A stretch of DNA of 64,000 bases from an uncultured Pelagibacteraceae bacterium. GTDB taxonomy: Bacteria; Pseudomonadota; Alphaproteobacteria; Pelagibacterales; Pelagibacteraceae. A program made the translations under genes and the position numbers. The stretch's first letter is position 1. Each line of letters starts with the position of its first letter. The stretch spans positions 36,192 through 100,191 of the forward strand of contig CACHIV010000004.1 of NCBI GenBank assembly GCA_902579985.1, read 5' to 3'. Positions 16,407 through 26,271 of this stretch are shown here, in pieces. Below the pieces are notes generated by a model, which searched no databases, was not told the origin of the DNA, and saw only the letters and a list, made by a program, of their open reading frames with translations.

Positions 16407-17456
16407 ATGGAAACAGCTATCCAAATTCAAAATGTGTGGAAAATATTTGGAAATACTTCAAATGAAGCTTTAGATGCTATTCAAAATAAAAATATTTCAA
16501 AACAAGAAGCATTAGAAAAATATAATTCTGTAATAGGAGTTTCAGATGTTTCATTTAATGTAAATAAAGGAGAAATATTTTGTGTAATGGGTCTTTCTGG
16601 AAGTGGAAAATCTACATTAGTAAGACATATCAATAGACTATTAGAACCAACCTCAGGAAAAATATTAATTAATAATCAAGACGTAATGCAATTTGATAAA
16701 GAAAGTCTACGAGAATTGCGAAATAAAAAAATAGGAATGGTATTCCAGAATTTTGCTTTAATGCCACATAGATCAGTTTTAGATAATATCGCAATGCCTT
16801 TAGAAATAAGAGGTGTGAGTAAAAATGATAGATTAGATGCTGCAACTAATATTTTAAATATTGTAGAGCTTCAAGGGTGGGGGAATAAATACGCTCATGA
16901 ATTATCTGGAGGTATGCAACAAAGAGTAGGTTTAGCTCGAGCACTTGCTGCAGATCCAGAATTTTTATTAATGGATGAGCCTTTCAGCGCATTAGATCCA
17001 TTGATTAGAAGACAACTTCAATCAGAATTTATAAAACTTTCCAAAAAAATGAAGAAAACAACTGTGTTTATCACACATGATTTAGATGAGGCGGTAAGAG
17101 TAGGGCATCGAATAGCTATAATGAGAGATGGTGAGGTAGTTCAAATTGGAACCCCGGAGGAAATTGTAGTTAATCCTGCAGATGAATATGTAGCTGATTT
17201 TGTTAAGGGAATTTCAAGATTAAAAGTTGTGCAAGCAAAAACAATTATGAAATCAATTAAAGAGCATGAAAATAAATTTGGTTCACTTGAAAATAATGAA
17301 TTAGTTAATGAAAATGATGTTTTAAGTAAATTAATTGAAACTTCAATTTCAAAAAATAGACCAATTATTGTTACAAATAGCAATAATGAAAAAATAGGAG
17401 TTATTACTCAATCTGATCTTTTAAAAGCTGTTGTTGAAGGAAATGAAAATGAATAA
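16407..17456 (+). CDS. proV: Glycine betaine/proline ABC transporter ATPase
   Basis: A 349-residue ABC ATPase with Walker A GLSGSGKST, signature LSGGMQQR and Walker B FLLMDEPFSALD. The extra N-terminal stretch and the C-terminal CBS-like part (VTNSNNEKIGVITQSDLL) are typical of ProV/OpuAA and may sense ionic strength. Overlaps proW. Confidence 0.93.
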   Translation: METAIQIQNVWKIFGNTSNEALDAIQNKNISKQEALEKYNSVIGVSDVSFNVNKGEIFCVMGLSGSGKSTLVRHINRLLEPTSGKILINNQDVMQFDKESLRELRNKKIGMVFQNFALMPHRSVLDNIAMPLEIRGVSKNDRLDAATNILNIVELQGWGNKYAHELSGGMQQRVGLARALAADPEFLLMDEPFSALDPLIRRQLQSEFIKLSKKMKKTTVFITHDLDEAVRVGHRIAIMRDGEVVQIGTPEEIVVNPADEYVADFVKGISRLKVVQAKTIMKSIKEHENKFGSLENNELVNENDVLSKLIETSISKNRPIIVTNSNNEKIGVITQSDLLKAVVEGNENE

Positions 17457-18951
17457 AGAAAATAAAAATTTATCTAGATCAGAACTTATTAGAAATTTTG
17501 TTATCACAAATCATGAATATTACATTAAAGAATTTAAAAAGATTGGTAGTAAACCATCGTATTCTTTTTCATATAATTTATTTGCATCATTATTAGGACC
17601 AATTTGGTTTGGAATGAGAAATATTTGGAATTATGCTTTAGCCTTTTTAATAGTTGAAACTTTTGCTTTTGTTCAGATTATTAGAGGTTTATTTGGAAAT
17701 ATAACTAAAGATGCTTTTGAAAAGATCGACAAAATTCAATCAACAATAAATTTTAGAACTCAACAACTTGAAGCTGCAATTAAAAATAATCCAGAAAAAG
17801 TTGAAGTTTATAAAAGATCAATAAATTCTTTAGAAGAAGCTATGAAAGAGTATGTTTTAGATGTTCAACAAATCGAAGCTTCAGCTATTTGGATAACATT
17901 TTTTGGTTTTGCTTTATTAATTTTTGTTAAGTTAATTCAAGGTATATTGGCAAATACAATTTTAGAAAAAAGATATTCTGAATGGCTTTCAAATAAATCA
18001 ATCAGTCCTGGAATGAAAATAAAAAATTTTATATTAAGTGGAATTTTTACTTCAGTAATAATGTTATTTTCGGTAGTTCACTATAGCTTTCCTGGCTTGA
18101 TGGATATTATGAATGATTTTCCAACTCATCCAGAAATTAGACTTACTTCTATAAAATGGGTTGAAACAATATTTGATTATGCAGTTATTAAAGGAGATGC
18201 TTTATTTACTGCTATTACAATTGGAATTAGATCTGTATTAGACTTTTTAGAGTTGCTTTTTGTAAAAACTCCTTGGATAGTTATTATAACAACTATCGTA
18301 GTGCTTACAGCTTTATCAGCTGGAATTAGAACGGCAATATATTCTGCTGGATTTTTAGCTTACATGGGTTTTCTTGGTTTTTGGGTAAAAGCTATGACTA
18401 CACTTGCTTTACTTGGTACAGCAGCAATTTTAAGTATTGTTATTGGAATTCCATTAGGGATTTATTGTGCAAGACGTCAAAGATTTTACTCGATGATAAG
18501 ACCGATTATGGATTTTATGCAAACTATGCCAGCTTTTGTATTTATGATTCCTGTTATTGCTTTTTTTGGAACAGGAAAAGTTGCTGCAGTAATTATTACA
18601 ATGATTTTTGGAGGAACCCCTGTGGTTAGATTAACTGTTTTGGGATTAAGGGGTGTACCTGAAACGATAAGAGAAGCAGCAATAGCATATGGTGCATCCA
18701 AGTGGTACTTGTTAAGAAAAGTAGATTTACCTTTGGCTACTCCTTCAATTTTAGCAGGAGTTAACCAGACAGTAATGTTGAGTTTAGCCATGGTAGTAGT
18801 TGCATCTTTAATAGGAGCAAAAGGATTAGGTCAGGATGTACTAGAGGCATTACAATATGCAAATGTTGGACAAGGAATACTTGCTGGTATTGCTATATTA
18901 TTTGTTGCTTTGATTTTAGATAGAGTTGTTCAAGGTAAAAAGAGAGTTTAA
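17449..18951 (+). CDS. proW: Glycine betaine/proline ABC transporter permease
   Basis: About 500 residues, longer than enterobacterial ProW. It has a long N-terminal part with several hydrophobic segments and a charged stretch (about residues 85-135) before the standard permease domain with the EAA loop (PETIREAAIAYGAS). ATG 17449 is chosen: it overlaps the proV stop and has GAAGGA eight bases upstream. The frame is open as far as TTG 17431. Confidence 0.92.
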   Translation: MNKENKNLSRSELIRNFVITNHEYYIKEFKKIGSKPSYSFSYNLFASLLGPIWFGMRNIWNYALAFLIVETFAFVQIIRGLFGNITKDAFEKIDKIQSTINFRTQQLEAAIKNNPEKVEVYKRSINSLEEAMKEYVLDVQQIEASAIWITFFGFALLIFVKLIQGILANTILEKRYSEWLSNKSISPGMKIKNFILSGIFTSVIMLFSVVHYSFPGLMDIMNDFPTHPEIRLTSIKWVETIFDYAVIKGDALFTAITIGIRSVLDFLELLFVKTPWIVIITTIVVLTALSAGIRTAIYSAGFLAYMGFLGFWVKAMTTLALLGTAAILSIVIGIPLGIYCARRQRFYSMIRPIMDFMQTMPAFVFMIPVIAFFGTGKVAAVIITMIFGGTPVVRLTVLGLRGVPETIREAAIAYGASKWYLLRKVDLPLATPSILAGVNQTVMLSLAMVVVASLIGAKGLGQDVLEALQYANVGQGILAGIAILFVALILDRVVQGKKRV

Positions 18952-18961
18952 TAAAAGTAAC

Positions 18962-19576
18962 ATGTACTATCTAATACTTGGTTTTTTTACCGGTTTAAGT
19001 TTAATTTTAGCAATTGGAGCACAAAATATTTTTGTTATCGAACAAGGTTTAAAAAAACAGTATGTATTTTTAGTTTGTTTAATTTGTTCTATTTCAGATT
19101 TAATTCTTATATTTTTAGGAATATTTTTATTTGAATATTTTAAAATTTATTTTACAAAAAACGTTGAATTATTTTTAAATATATTACTTTTTATTTTCTT
19201 AATTTATTTTATTTATACTAAAGTTAGATCTTTATATAGAAAAACTGAAATAAATTTTGAAAATAACAACTTATCTTTAAAAAATATAATTACCAAAACT
19301 CTAGGTTTTACATATTTAAACCCACATGTTTATTCAGATACTGTTTTTTTTTTAGGAAATTTCTCAAAAAATTTTTTAATTTCTAATAAATATTTTTTTG
19401 GTATTGGAGCATCTATTGCATCAATTTTATTTTTTTTTTCATTAGGCTATTTAGCTAAATTTTTTTCAAATTACTTAATAACTTCTAAAGTATGGCAAGT
19501 CATAAATTTTTTTATAATTATATTTATGACAGTTTTGTCGAGTTATGTGTTTTTAGATATAATTGATTTAATTTAA
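18962..19576 (+). CDS. LysE family amino-acid exporter
   Basis: A 204-residue inner-membrane protein with about six hydrophobic helices. The N-terminal GFFTGLSLILAIGAQNIFVIEQGL is the LysE/ArgO signature (key part AIGAQNIFVIEQGL). Exports basic amino acids such as arginine or lysine. ATG 18962 matches the family start; the frame extends upstream over the proW end without support. Confidence 0.88.
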   Translation: MYYLILGFFTGLSLILAIGAQNIFVIEQGLKKQYVFLVCLICSISDLILIFLGIFLFEYFKIYFTKNVELFLNILLFIFLIYFIYTKVRSLYRKTEINFENNNLSLKNIITKTLGFTYLNPHVYSDTVFFLGNFSKNFLISNKYFFGIGASIASILFFFSLGYLAKFFSNYLITSKVWQVINFFIIIFMTVLSSYVFLDIIDLI

Positions 19577-19655
19577 AAAAAAATCTTATGTGTCAAGATG
19601 CTACACCTTGTTTGCTTGAAAATTTATTAATTATATCTATATGTTTGAATGTGTT

Positions 19656-20078
19656 ATGAAATACTTTTTAATTTTAATTTTATCTCTTTTCTCTTTCACA
19701 GCTTATGCTGCCGATGTAACTGTTGAAATGCTTAATAAATTAGGCAATGAAACAATGGTTTATTCAGAAAAAGTGGTAAGAATTGATGTCGGTAATAAGG
19801 TGATTTGGAAAGCTACTGACAAGGGACACAATGTAGAATTTATAAAAGGCGGTGTTCCTGAAGGTGTTGAAAAATTTAAATCTAAATTTAATCAGGACGT
19901 AGAGTACACTTTTACAATTCCAGGTATATATGCATACTGGTGTACCCCTCATAAAAATATGGGAATGATTGGGTTTGTGGTAGTAGGTAACGATAAGTCA
20001 AATTTAGAAGCTATAAAAAATTTAAGATTTTCAGCTAGATCAAAAAAAATTGCTCCGGGATTGATTGATTCTCTTTAA
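19656..20078 (+). CDS. Pseudoazurin (blue copper protein)
   Basis: A periplasmic type-1 copper electron carrier of about 140 residues with signal peptide MKYFLILILSLFSFTAYA. The copper ligands are all visible: His in KGHNVEF, then Cys and His in YWCTPHKNMGM, then Met. Probably passes electrons from the cytochrome bc1 complex to a terminal reductase or oxidase. ATG 19656 is preferred because the signal peptide begins there; ATG-like starts upstream only add five residues. Confidence 0.93.
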   Translation: MKYFLILILSLFSFTAYAADVTVEMLNKLGNETMVYSEKVVRIDVGNKVIWKATDKGHNVEFIKGGVPEGVEKFKSKFNQDVEYTFTIPGIYAYWCTPHKNMGMIGFVVVGNDKSNLEAIKNLRFSARSKKIAPGLIDSL

Positions 20079-20080
20079 AA

Positions 20081-21370
20081 TTATTTATTAGAATATCCGT
20101 ATTTTCTTAGCCTAACGTCGCCAGTTCTTGCATGAGCTTCCATTCCTTCATATCTTGAAATTCTTGCAGCTGCAGCTCCCACTTCTTTTGTAGATTCTTT
20201 AGTCATTCTTTGAAAACTTAGTGTTTTAATGAATTTACCAACAAATAAACCTCCAGTGTATCTACCAGCACCCTTTGTTGGCAATATATGATTTGTTCCA
20301 GAGCATTTATCACCATAGGCAACAGTTGTTTCTTCACCTATGAATAAAGATCCATAATTTTTTAATTTTTCATGAAACCACTTTAGATTTTTAGTTTGTA
20401 CTTCTAAATGTTCTGGCGCATATTCATCACTGATCTTGACCATTTCTTCATCTGTATCACAGAGAATTACCTCTCCATAATTTTTCCAAGCCGCCTCGGC
20501 ACTTATTCTTGGAACTTCAGGTAAATTTGCAATTAATTCTGGTATTATTTTAATAACTTCATCAGCAACTTTTTTACTAGTTGTAAATAACCAGGCTGGT
20601 GAATTATATCCATGTTCCGCTTGACCTACTAAATCTACAGCAACAATTTCTGGATCTGCTGTTTCATCAGCAATTACAGCAATTTCAGTTGGGCCAGCAA
20701 ATAAATCAATACCAACTTTTCCAAATAATATTCTTTTTGCTTCAGCTACAAATTGATTTCCTGGACCTACTAAAATATCTGCTGGTGAATTTCCAAACAT
20801 TCCATATGTCATTGCAGCAATAGCTGGAACACCACCTAAATTTAAAATAACATCAGCACCACATAGATTGGCTGTATAAACAATAGCAGGATGAGCACCA
20901 ATACCTTCTTTTGGCGGACTACAAGCAATAATATTTTTTACACCAGCGACTTTAGCTGTTGTTACACTCATCACTGCAGAGGCTATATGAGCATATCTAC
21001 CACCTGGAATATAACATCCAGCTGTATTAACAGGAATTAACTTTTGCCCTGCATATAATCCTTTTGAAAGCTCAACTTCGAAATCTTGTCCATAATTTTT
21101 TAATTGTGCTTCTGCAAATTTTCTAACCCTGTCATAAGAAAATTTAATATCATCTTTTGTTTTTTGATCTAACGTTTTATTAATTTCTTCAATTTTTTCT
21201 TTTGATACAATAATTTCACCATCATACTTATCGAATTTTTTTGTAAGTTCTTTACAACCATCTTCTCTTGATTTTTCTAAATCATGTAGAAGATTTTGAA
21301 CAATTTCTCTTGTTTTTAAATCATCAGTTGATGAAGTTTTTGGTGATTTTTTTAAGTATTTAATTGCCAT
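20081..21370 (-). CDS. Histidinol dehydrogenase family enzyme, possibly sulfopropanediol dehydrogenase (HpsN-like)
   Basis: A 429-residue HisD-fold, NAD- and zinc-dependent alcohol dehydrogenase. Zinc and catalytic residues are present in LVGQAEHG, APEHLEVQ, GDKCSGTNHILPT and EGMEAHAR. Histidine genes are not nearby. Instead it ends a minus-strand run with tauBC, Pta and an LDH2-type dehydrogenase, which favours the HpsN branch that oxidises dihydroxypropanesulfonate to sulfolactate. That assignment rests on context; a true histidinol dehydrogenase cannot be excluded. Confidence 0.82.
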   Translation of the reverse strand: MAIKYLKKSPKTSSTDDLKTREIVQNLLHDLEKSREDGCKELTKKFDKYDGEIIVSKEKIEEINKTLDQKTKDDIKFSYDRVRKFAEAQLKNYGQDFEVELSKGLYAGQKLIPVNTAGCYIPGGRYAHIASAVMSVTTAKVAGVKNIIACSPPKEGIGAHPAIVYTANLCGADVILNLGGVPAIAAMTYGMFGNSPADILVGPGNQFVAEAKRILFGKVGIDLFAGPTEIAVIADETADPEIVAVDLVGQAEHGYNSPAWLFTTSKKVADEVIKIIPELIANLPEVPRISAEAAWKNYGEVILCDTDEEMVKISDEYAPEHLEVQTKNLKWFHEKLKNYGSLFIGEETTVAYGDKCSGTNHILPTKGAGRYTGGLFVGKFIKTLSFQRMTKESTKEVGAAAARISRYEGMEAHARTGDVRLRKYGYSNK

Positions 21371-21400
21371 AAAATTTTTTAAGAGTTTTTAAATCATTAA

Positions 21401-22312
21401 TTAGTCTAATGCAACTACTGCAGCAGCAATAGAAGCAAGTCTTGCTGGTGCTTCATCAGATCTACTAGTTATTACAACTGGAACTTTTCCACCTATTACA
21501 ACTCCAGCAGCACAAGCACCCATAAAATATATCATCATTTTAACTAAAGCATTTCCAGCTTCTACATTTGGAACTAATAATATATCAGCTTGACCAGCAA
21601 CTGAATTTTTTATTCCTTTTATAGAGGCTGATTTTTTAGAAATACTATTATCAAATGCAAGTGGTCCAAACACTTCAGCATTAATATTTTCTTTTTTAGC
21701 TAATTCAGTTATTTCTTTTGCATCTATAGAACTTTGCACACTATCAATAACTTCTTCAGTTGCAGACAACACGGATACTTTTGGTTTAGATATTCCAATT
21801 CTATGAGAAAAATCAACAACATTTCTAATGATATGCATTTTAGTTTTAATATTTGGAGAAACATTTAAAGCCCCATCAGTTATTATTAATGGTTTATCAT
21901 CTTTATTTAGTGTCATATGCCAGATGTGACTTAATCTGGTTTTTCCAAGTAAATTATATTCTCTTTTCAATACTTCTTTCATTAAAACATCTGTGTGAAT
22001 ATGACCTTTAACAATAATTCTAACTTTTTTTTTACTTGCTAATTTAGTAGCAATAGCAGCTGTATTATTTTCTATAGGCTCATTTATAATTTCGTAATCT
22101 GAAATGTCCCACTTTAAATCTTCAGCACATTTTAAAATTTCTTTTTCATCTCCGATAAAAACTGGTTCAATTAAATTTTCATTAACTGCATCTTGAACGG
22201 AAATCATAGGCAAAGGTTTACCAGCATTAACTATTGCTGCTTTTACAACTTTTTTTTTATGAGCCACATCTAAAAGGTTGTCAGGGCAAATTATTTCTTT
22301 GTTTGATAGCAT
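21401..22312 (-). CDS. pta: Phosphate acetyl/butyryl transferase
   Basis: A 303-residue PTA/PTB-family enzyme (motifs RIIVKGHIHTDVLMK, ITDGALNVSPNI and the C-terminal RSDEAPARLASIA). It converts acetyl phosphate and CoA to acetyl-CoA. In taurine and other sulfonate pathways this short Pta takes the acetyl phosphate made by sulfoacetaldehyde acetyltransferase (Xsc). Xsc is not in this window. Confidence 0.85.
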   Translation of the reverse strand: MLSNKEIICPDNLLDVAHKKKVVKAAIVNAGKPLPMISVQDAVNENLIEPVFIGDEKEILKCAEDLKWDISDYEIINEPIENNTAAIATKLASKKKVRIIVKGHIHTDVLMKEVLKREYNLLGKTRLSHIWHMTLNKDDKPLIITDGALNVSPNIKTKMHIIRNVVDFSHRIGISKPKVSVLSATEEVIDSVQSSIDAKEITELAKKENINAEVFGPLAFDNSISKKSASIKGIKNSVAGQADILLVPNVEAGNALVKMMIYFMGACAAGVVIGGKVPVVITSRSDEAPARLASIAAAVVALD

Positions 22313-22316
22313 AAAA

Positions 22317-23324
22317 TTAATTACTAAGATTTTTTAAATCTTTTTTTACTGTCTCTGTAATTTTAATATCCTTTTTTGAATTTGTTTTGAACCTATAAAA
22401 TTTGTTTTCTCCAGGATACATAATTTTTTTAATACTTTTAACTTTTGGTAATTTTTTAATTGTTTTAATGTTATTTTTTATTCGATTATTATAATTCTTT
22501 ACAAATAAATTTGTTTTAAATGTGATAAATAAATGTCCAATATTTTGTGGACCAGAAAAATCATCAAAGGGATCTTTAACTCTACCTGCATGATTACTTC
22601 CAGTTAATACACCACTTAAGATATCAACCATCCATGCTAATCCAGATCCTCTGAAACCTGCTATTGGTAACTGAACTCCCTCTAAAGCTTTTTTTGCATC
22701 AATAGTCGGTTTGCCAAATTTATCTAAAGCAACTCCTTCAGGAATTTTTTTATTATTTCTTGCAGCAACTCTAATTTTTCCTCTATTTATCATAGAAATA
22801 GATGTATCTAAAATAAAAGGAATTTTCGATCCTGTTGGAGTTCCAAAACAAATTGGATTAGTTCCAAATAAACTTTTCGATGCACCATAAGGTGCTACTG
22901 CAGGAGGGGCACTTGTATAAATCATAGTAATTAAATTTTTTTTTACGGCTTGTTCTGCGTAATATCCAGAGAGACCGTAATGACCACTATTTTTTACAGC
23001 AACCATTCCGATCCCAGTTTTTTTTGCATTTTGAATTGATTTTTTTATAGCAATGTCAGCTGCAACAAAACCTATGCTATTGTCTGCATCAATAAGAGAG
23101 ATAGACTGAGAAATTTTTTTGATTTTAATTTTAGGTTTTGGATTAATAACCTTTTTTGAAATTCTTTCACAATACATTTTCAGTCTTGATAAACCATGGC
23201 CATAGGCACCAACATACTCAGCATTTATTATGGCATCAGATGAAATCTTTGCATGAGTTCGGTTTAAACCATGATTTTTAAAAATTTCTGTAATTATCTT
23301 TTTTAATTTTTTTCCATTAGCCAT
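22317..23324 (-). CDS. LDH2/malate-dehydrogenase family oxidoreductase
   Basis: A 335-residue NAD(P)-dependent 2-hydroxyacid dehydrogenase of the LDH2/MDG2 family, which includes (R)-sulfolactate dehydrogenase ComC, ureidoglycolate and malate dehydrogenases. Motifs are GAYGHGLSRL, KNSGHYGLSGYYAEQA, GTNPICFGTP and GFRGSGLAWMVD. Next to sulfonate genes it could oxidise sulfolactate to sulfopyruvate (inference). Its start overlaps the upstream gene by 22 bases. Confidence 0.84.
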   Translation of the reverse strand: MANGKKLKKIITEIFKNHGLNRTHAKISSDAIINAEYVGAYGHGLSRLKMYCERISKKVINPKPKIKIKKISQSISLIDADNSIGFVAADIAIKKSIQNAKKTGIGMVAVKNSGHYGLSGYYAEQAVKKNLITMIYTSAPPAVAPYGASKSLFGTNPICFGTPTGSKIPFILDTSISMINRGKIRVAARNNKKIPEGVALDKFGKPTIDAKKALEGVQLPIAGFRGSGLAWMVDILSGVLTGSNHAGRVKDPFDDFSGPQNIGHLFITFKTNLFVKNYNNRIKNNIKTIKKLPKVKSIKKIMYPGENKFYRFKTNSKKDIKITETVKKDLKNLSN

Positions 23325-24364
23325 AGTGCTTCATTAGTTAATAAGTATATCTTACCAGTGGTTGGATGAACTTGTATATCTCTAATTCGTCCAATTTGAT
23401 TTTTAAAAACAATGTTCTCTTTGACATCTTTTAGGTTTGAAAAATCAAGGCTTCTTAAAGACATATCTTTTAATGAAGTTATTAAAGCAAATCCATTCCA
23501 CTCTTTAAATTCTTTGCCTTTATAAATTGTAATTGCACTTACAGCTATTGACGGAACCCAATATTTAATCGCTTTTGTAAAACCTGGTTTCCATTTTGGA
23601 CCAATTTTTGTTCCACTATAATTTGTTCCACCCCATCCTAATATTTTCCAACCATAATTTTCTCCTTTTTTTACCTCACCAAACCAATCTCCACCTTTCG
23701 CACCATGATTACTCATATAAATTTTATTATCAAATGGTGATAAAAAAAGACCCTGTGGATTCCTGATGCCAATTTGATAAATTTCAGGTAACCAATTATC
23801 TTTACCAGTAAATTTTGGATTATCTTTTGGAATACTTCCATCTAAATGTATTCGAATAATACTTCCAGGGTGCTTAGTTGGATCTTGAGCAATCATACCT
23901 TGACCTCTTTCTCCTGCTGATGCGTACAAAAAGTTATTTTTAATTACCAACCTTGATCCAAAGTGATATCCAGAGTCAATTGGTGGATTTGCTTGAAATA
24001 TATTTGAAAAATATAATTTATTTTTGTTTAGTTTTGCCTTTGCAATAGAAGTACTAGTTTTCCAATCTCCTCTATTTTCAGAGTATGAAATCCATAGATA
24101 ATCATCTCTATACAAAATGTCTAATAAACCGCCCTGTCCATAAACTAGGTAATTTAAATTATGCTCTATATCTGAAATATTTTTGTTAACAATATTAACA
24201 ATTTTAATTTTCCCTTCTTTTTCTGTAAGAATAATTTCCTCATTATTAATAAATGTTGATCCCCATGGTTTGTTTAAAGATACAATTTTACTGAATTTGA
24301 TTTCATCCGCTTCAGAAGTAGATGAAATAAACAATAAAACAATTATTAACCTTTTCCACGCCAT
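23303..24364 (-). CDS. PQQ-dependent sugar dehydrogenase family protein (aldose dehydrogenase-like)
   Basis: A secreted 353-residue beta-propeller with an N-terminal signal peptide (about 18 residues). Family motifs include GIRNPQGL, NHGAKGGDW and ENYGWKI, as in soluble aldose/glucose dehydrogenases of the YliI type that use PQQ in the periplasm. It begins inside the end of tauC, so it is cotranscribed with the taurine transporter; the reason is not clear. Confidence 0.82.
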   Translation of the reverse strand: MAWKRLIIVLLFISSTSEADEIKFSKIVSLNKPWGSTFINNEEIILTEKEGKIKIVNIVNKNISDIEHNLNYLVYGQGGLLDILYRDDYLWISYSENRGDWKTSTSIAKAKLNKNKLYFSNIFQANPPIDSGYHFGSRLVIKNNFLYASAGERGQGMIAQDPTKHPGSIIRIHLDGSIPKDNPKFTGKDNWLPEIYQIGIRNPQGLFLSPFDNKIYMSNHGAKGGDWFGEVKKGENYGWKILGWGGTNYSGTKIGPKWKPGFTKAIKYWVPSIAVSAITIYKGKEFKEWNGFALITSLKDMSLRSLDFSNLKDVKENIVFKNQIGRIRDIQVHPTTGKIYLLTNEALWLMEKN

Positions 24365-26271
24365 GGAATAGTTTTATCGATTATTTTTCTTAATGTAATG
24401 TCGAATAATAGTCCCAGCATTCCCATGATAAAAATAGTTATCCAAATAACCTCATACTGAAAGTATTTTTTTGCAACATTTTCCACAAATCCAATTCCTG
24501 TTGTTCCTGCTAAAAATTCTGCAGCTACTAAAGTTCCCCAGCACATACCAACCGCTACTCTAATACCGGTCAGAATTTCAGGTAATGAATTAGGAAATAT
24601 TACATATCTAAGTATTTGTTTTTTAGACGCTCCTAATGAATGTGCAGCATGAATTTTTGAAAGTTGAGTACCAGACGCTCCAGCTCTTGCAGAGATTATC
24701 ATAATTGATAATGAAACCATAAATAATAGGAATACTTTTCCTGTATTATCAATTCCTAAAACTGAAATAATTAGTGGAGCCCAAGCTAGAGGTGGAACAG
24801 GTCTATACAATTCTATTAAAGGGTCAAAGAAACCCTTAGCAAATCTATTAAGACCCATGAATAATCCTAATGGAACACCAATTAATATTCCAAAAACTAA
24901 ACCTAGAAAAACTCTTAAAAAGGAATCCCAAATATGTCCATATGGTACTGGCACTTTTAATAATTTAAAGTCGCCTGTTACAACTTTAAGAACTGTACCT
25001 TTAAAGTTTTGTTTTACAATTCCATCTTTAGTGTGAATAGGATATTCCCCTGGTAAAATGTCAGCTATCCAATCAGGTAAAATAAAACCTATCATTTTAC
25101 TAACATCCACCATATCAATCCATAGAAGAGGAATATCTTTATAACCGACACTTGGTTTTGACATTAAAATAAATTTATTAAATGTATCTGAAGGTTTTGG
25201 CAGCCATCTTCCTGAACCTTGTTCTGAACAACTTGGACCACTAGCAACGATTGTTCCTGCAGGAAATAAAAAGATATCAACAAATCTTAATCCACCTTGA
25301 GCTTTCTTTTTTGCATTGTCAAATTTGATGATAGCACTCTGCATTTTATCTAATGCATTTGGGGGATAGATACTTGCAAATTCTATTCTTCTTGCAATTT
25401 TAACAATATTTTTAGCATATGTTGAGGCAACCTCTTCACTATCGTTCAAGTTTTTTCTATAAAGTTTGATTTCATCTTTAATTTCTTTTATTTTCTTTTT
25501 AAATTCTGGATTATGGTTACGTAATTTAAAAAATTTATCACTTATTAAGTTTAATTCTTGAGCTGCTGTATGAAATTTTAAACCTCTATCAGTTGCTGGT
25601 ATCAAAGGCACTTCAATTGTATTTTCAATAGTGCCTGATCCGGCATTTACTTTTGTAATACCCCAACCACCTTCTTCATTTACAGCTTTTAGTCTGTCAT
25701 TAAGCTCTTGTTCAGTTTCGAAAGGATAATCAACTTTTTGAAAATTTTCAGTTAAAAGATTAATTTGTCCAGTTATATCATTTATTTTTTGTTTAGTTTC
25801 GTTTTCAAGTAAATCTTCATTAGTTAACAATGGAATTAATTGATTAGTTTTATTTATGAAATTAAAAAGAATTGTTTTTTGTTGATTATTAAGTTCTTCC
25901 GAATCTCTTATTTCTATTGAGATATTCTTAAGATTTTTATTTTCTTGTTTAATTTGAGAAGTACTTTTTAATTCTCTTTCTTCAATAGGAAATTGATATT
26001 TTAATCCAAGTAATGAATCATTTACTTTTGCTACTTGACAAAGTTCATTTGCAGATTTTGGATAAAAGCCTTTTGCAATATCCCACGAATAATATAGCCA
26101 TATTAAAAGAATAAAACTGCTTCCAACTATAACCCAGTGAGTACCACCCAATGCTCTTTCAGGGTTTCCAAAAACTGCATCAACTCTTTCGGTTCTAATT
26201 AAACGTCTTCCATAAATAATGCAGCTAATAACCGCAAAAAATATTAAAAAAGTTAATATTTGGGTAAGCAT
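24346..26271 (-). CDS. tauC: Taurine/sulfonate-type ABC transporter permease with long N-terminal extension
   Basis: A 641-residue permease. The C-terminal 220 residues are an ordinary TauC/SsuC permease (EAA loop AHSLGASKKQILRYVIFP). The first 400 residues are unusual: two N-terminal hydrophobic segments around residues 1-65, then a large charged, coiled-coil-rich extracytoplasmic part before a GEYPIHTKDG linker. TauC is normally about 275 residues. It directly follows tauB (stop and start are adjacent). Confidence 0.88.
   Translation of the reverse strand: MLTQILTFLIFFAVISCIIYGRRLIRTERVDAVFGNPERALGGTHWVIVGSSFILLIWLYYSWDIAKGFYPKSANELCQVAKVNDSLLGLKYQFPIEERELKSTSQIKQENKNLKNISIEIRDSEELNNQQKTILFNFINKTNQLIPLLTNEDLLENETKQKINDITGQINLLTENFQKVDYPFETEQELNDRLKAVNEEGGWGITKVNAGSGTIENTIEVPLIPATDRGLKFHTAAQELNLISDKFFKLRNHNPEFKKKIKEIKDEIKLYRKNLNDSEEVASTYAKNIVKIARRIEFASIYPPNALDKMQSAIIKFDNAKKKAQGGLRFVDIFLFPAGTIVASGPSCSEQGSGRWLPKPSDTFNKFILMSKPSVGYKDIPLLWIDMVDVSKMIGFILPDWIADILPGEYPIHTKDGIVKQNFKGTVLKVVTGDFKLLKVPVPYGHIWDSFLRVFLGLVFGILIGVPLGLFMGLNRFAKGFFDPLIELYRPVPPLAWAPLIISVLGIDNTGKVFLLFMVSLSIMIISARAGASGTQLSKIHAAHSLGASKKQILRYVIFPNSLPEILTGIRVAVGMCWGTLVAAEFLAGTTGIGFVENVAKKYFQYEVIWITIFIMGMLGLLFDITLRKIIDKTIPWRGKG

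Noticed and set aside
20081..21370. Plain histidine-biosynthesis hisD
   Set aside because: Not excluded, but no other his genes are near and the neighbours are sulfonate genes, so the HpsN-like reading is preferred.
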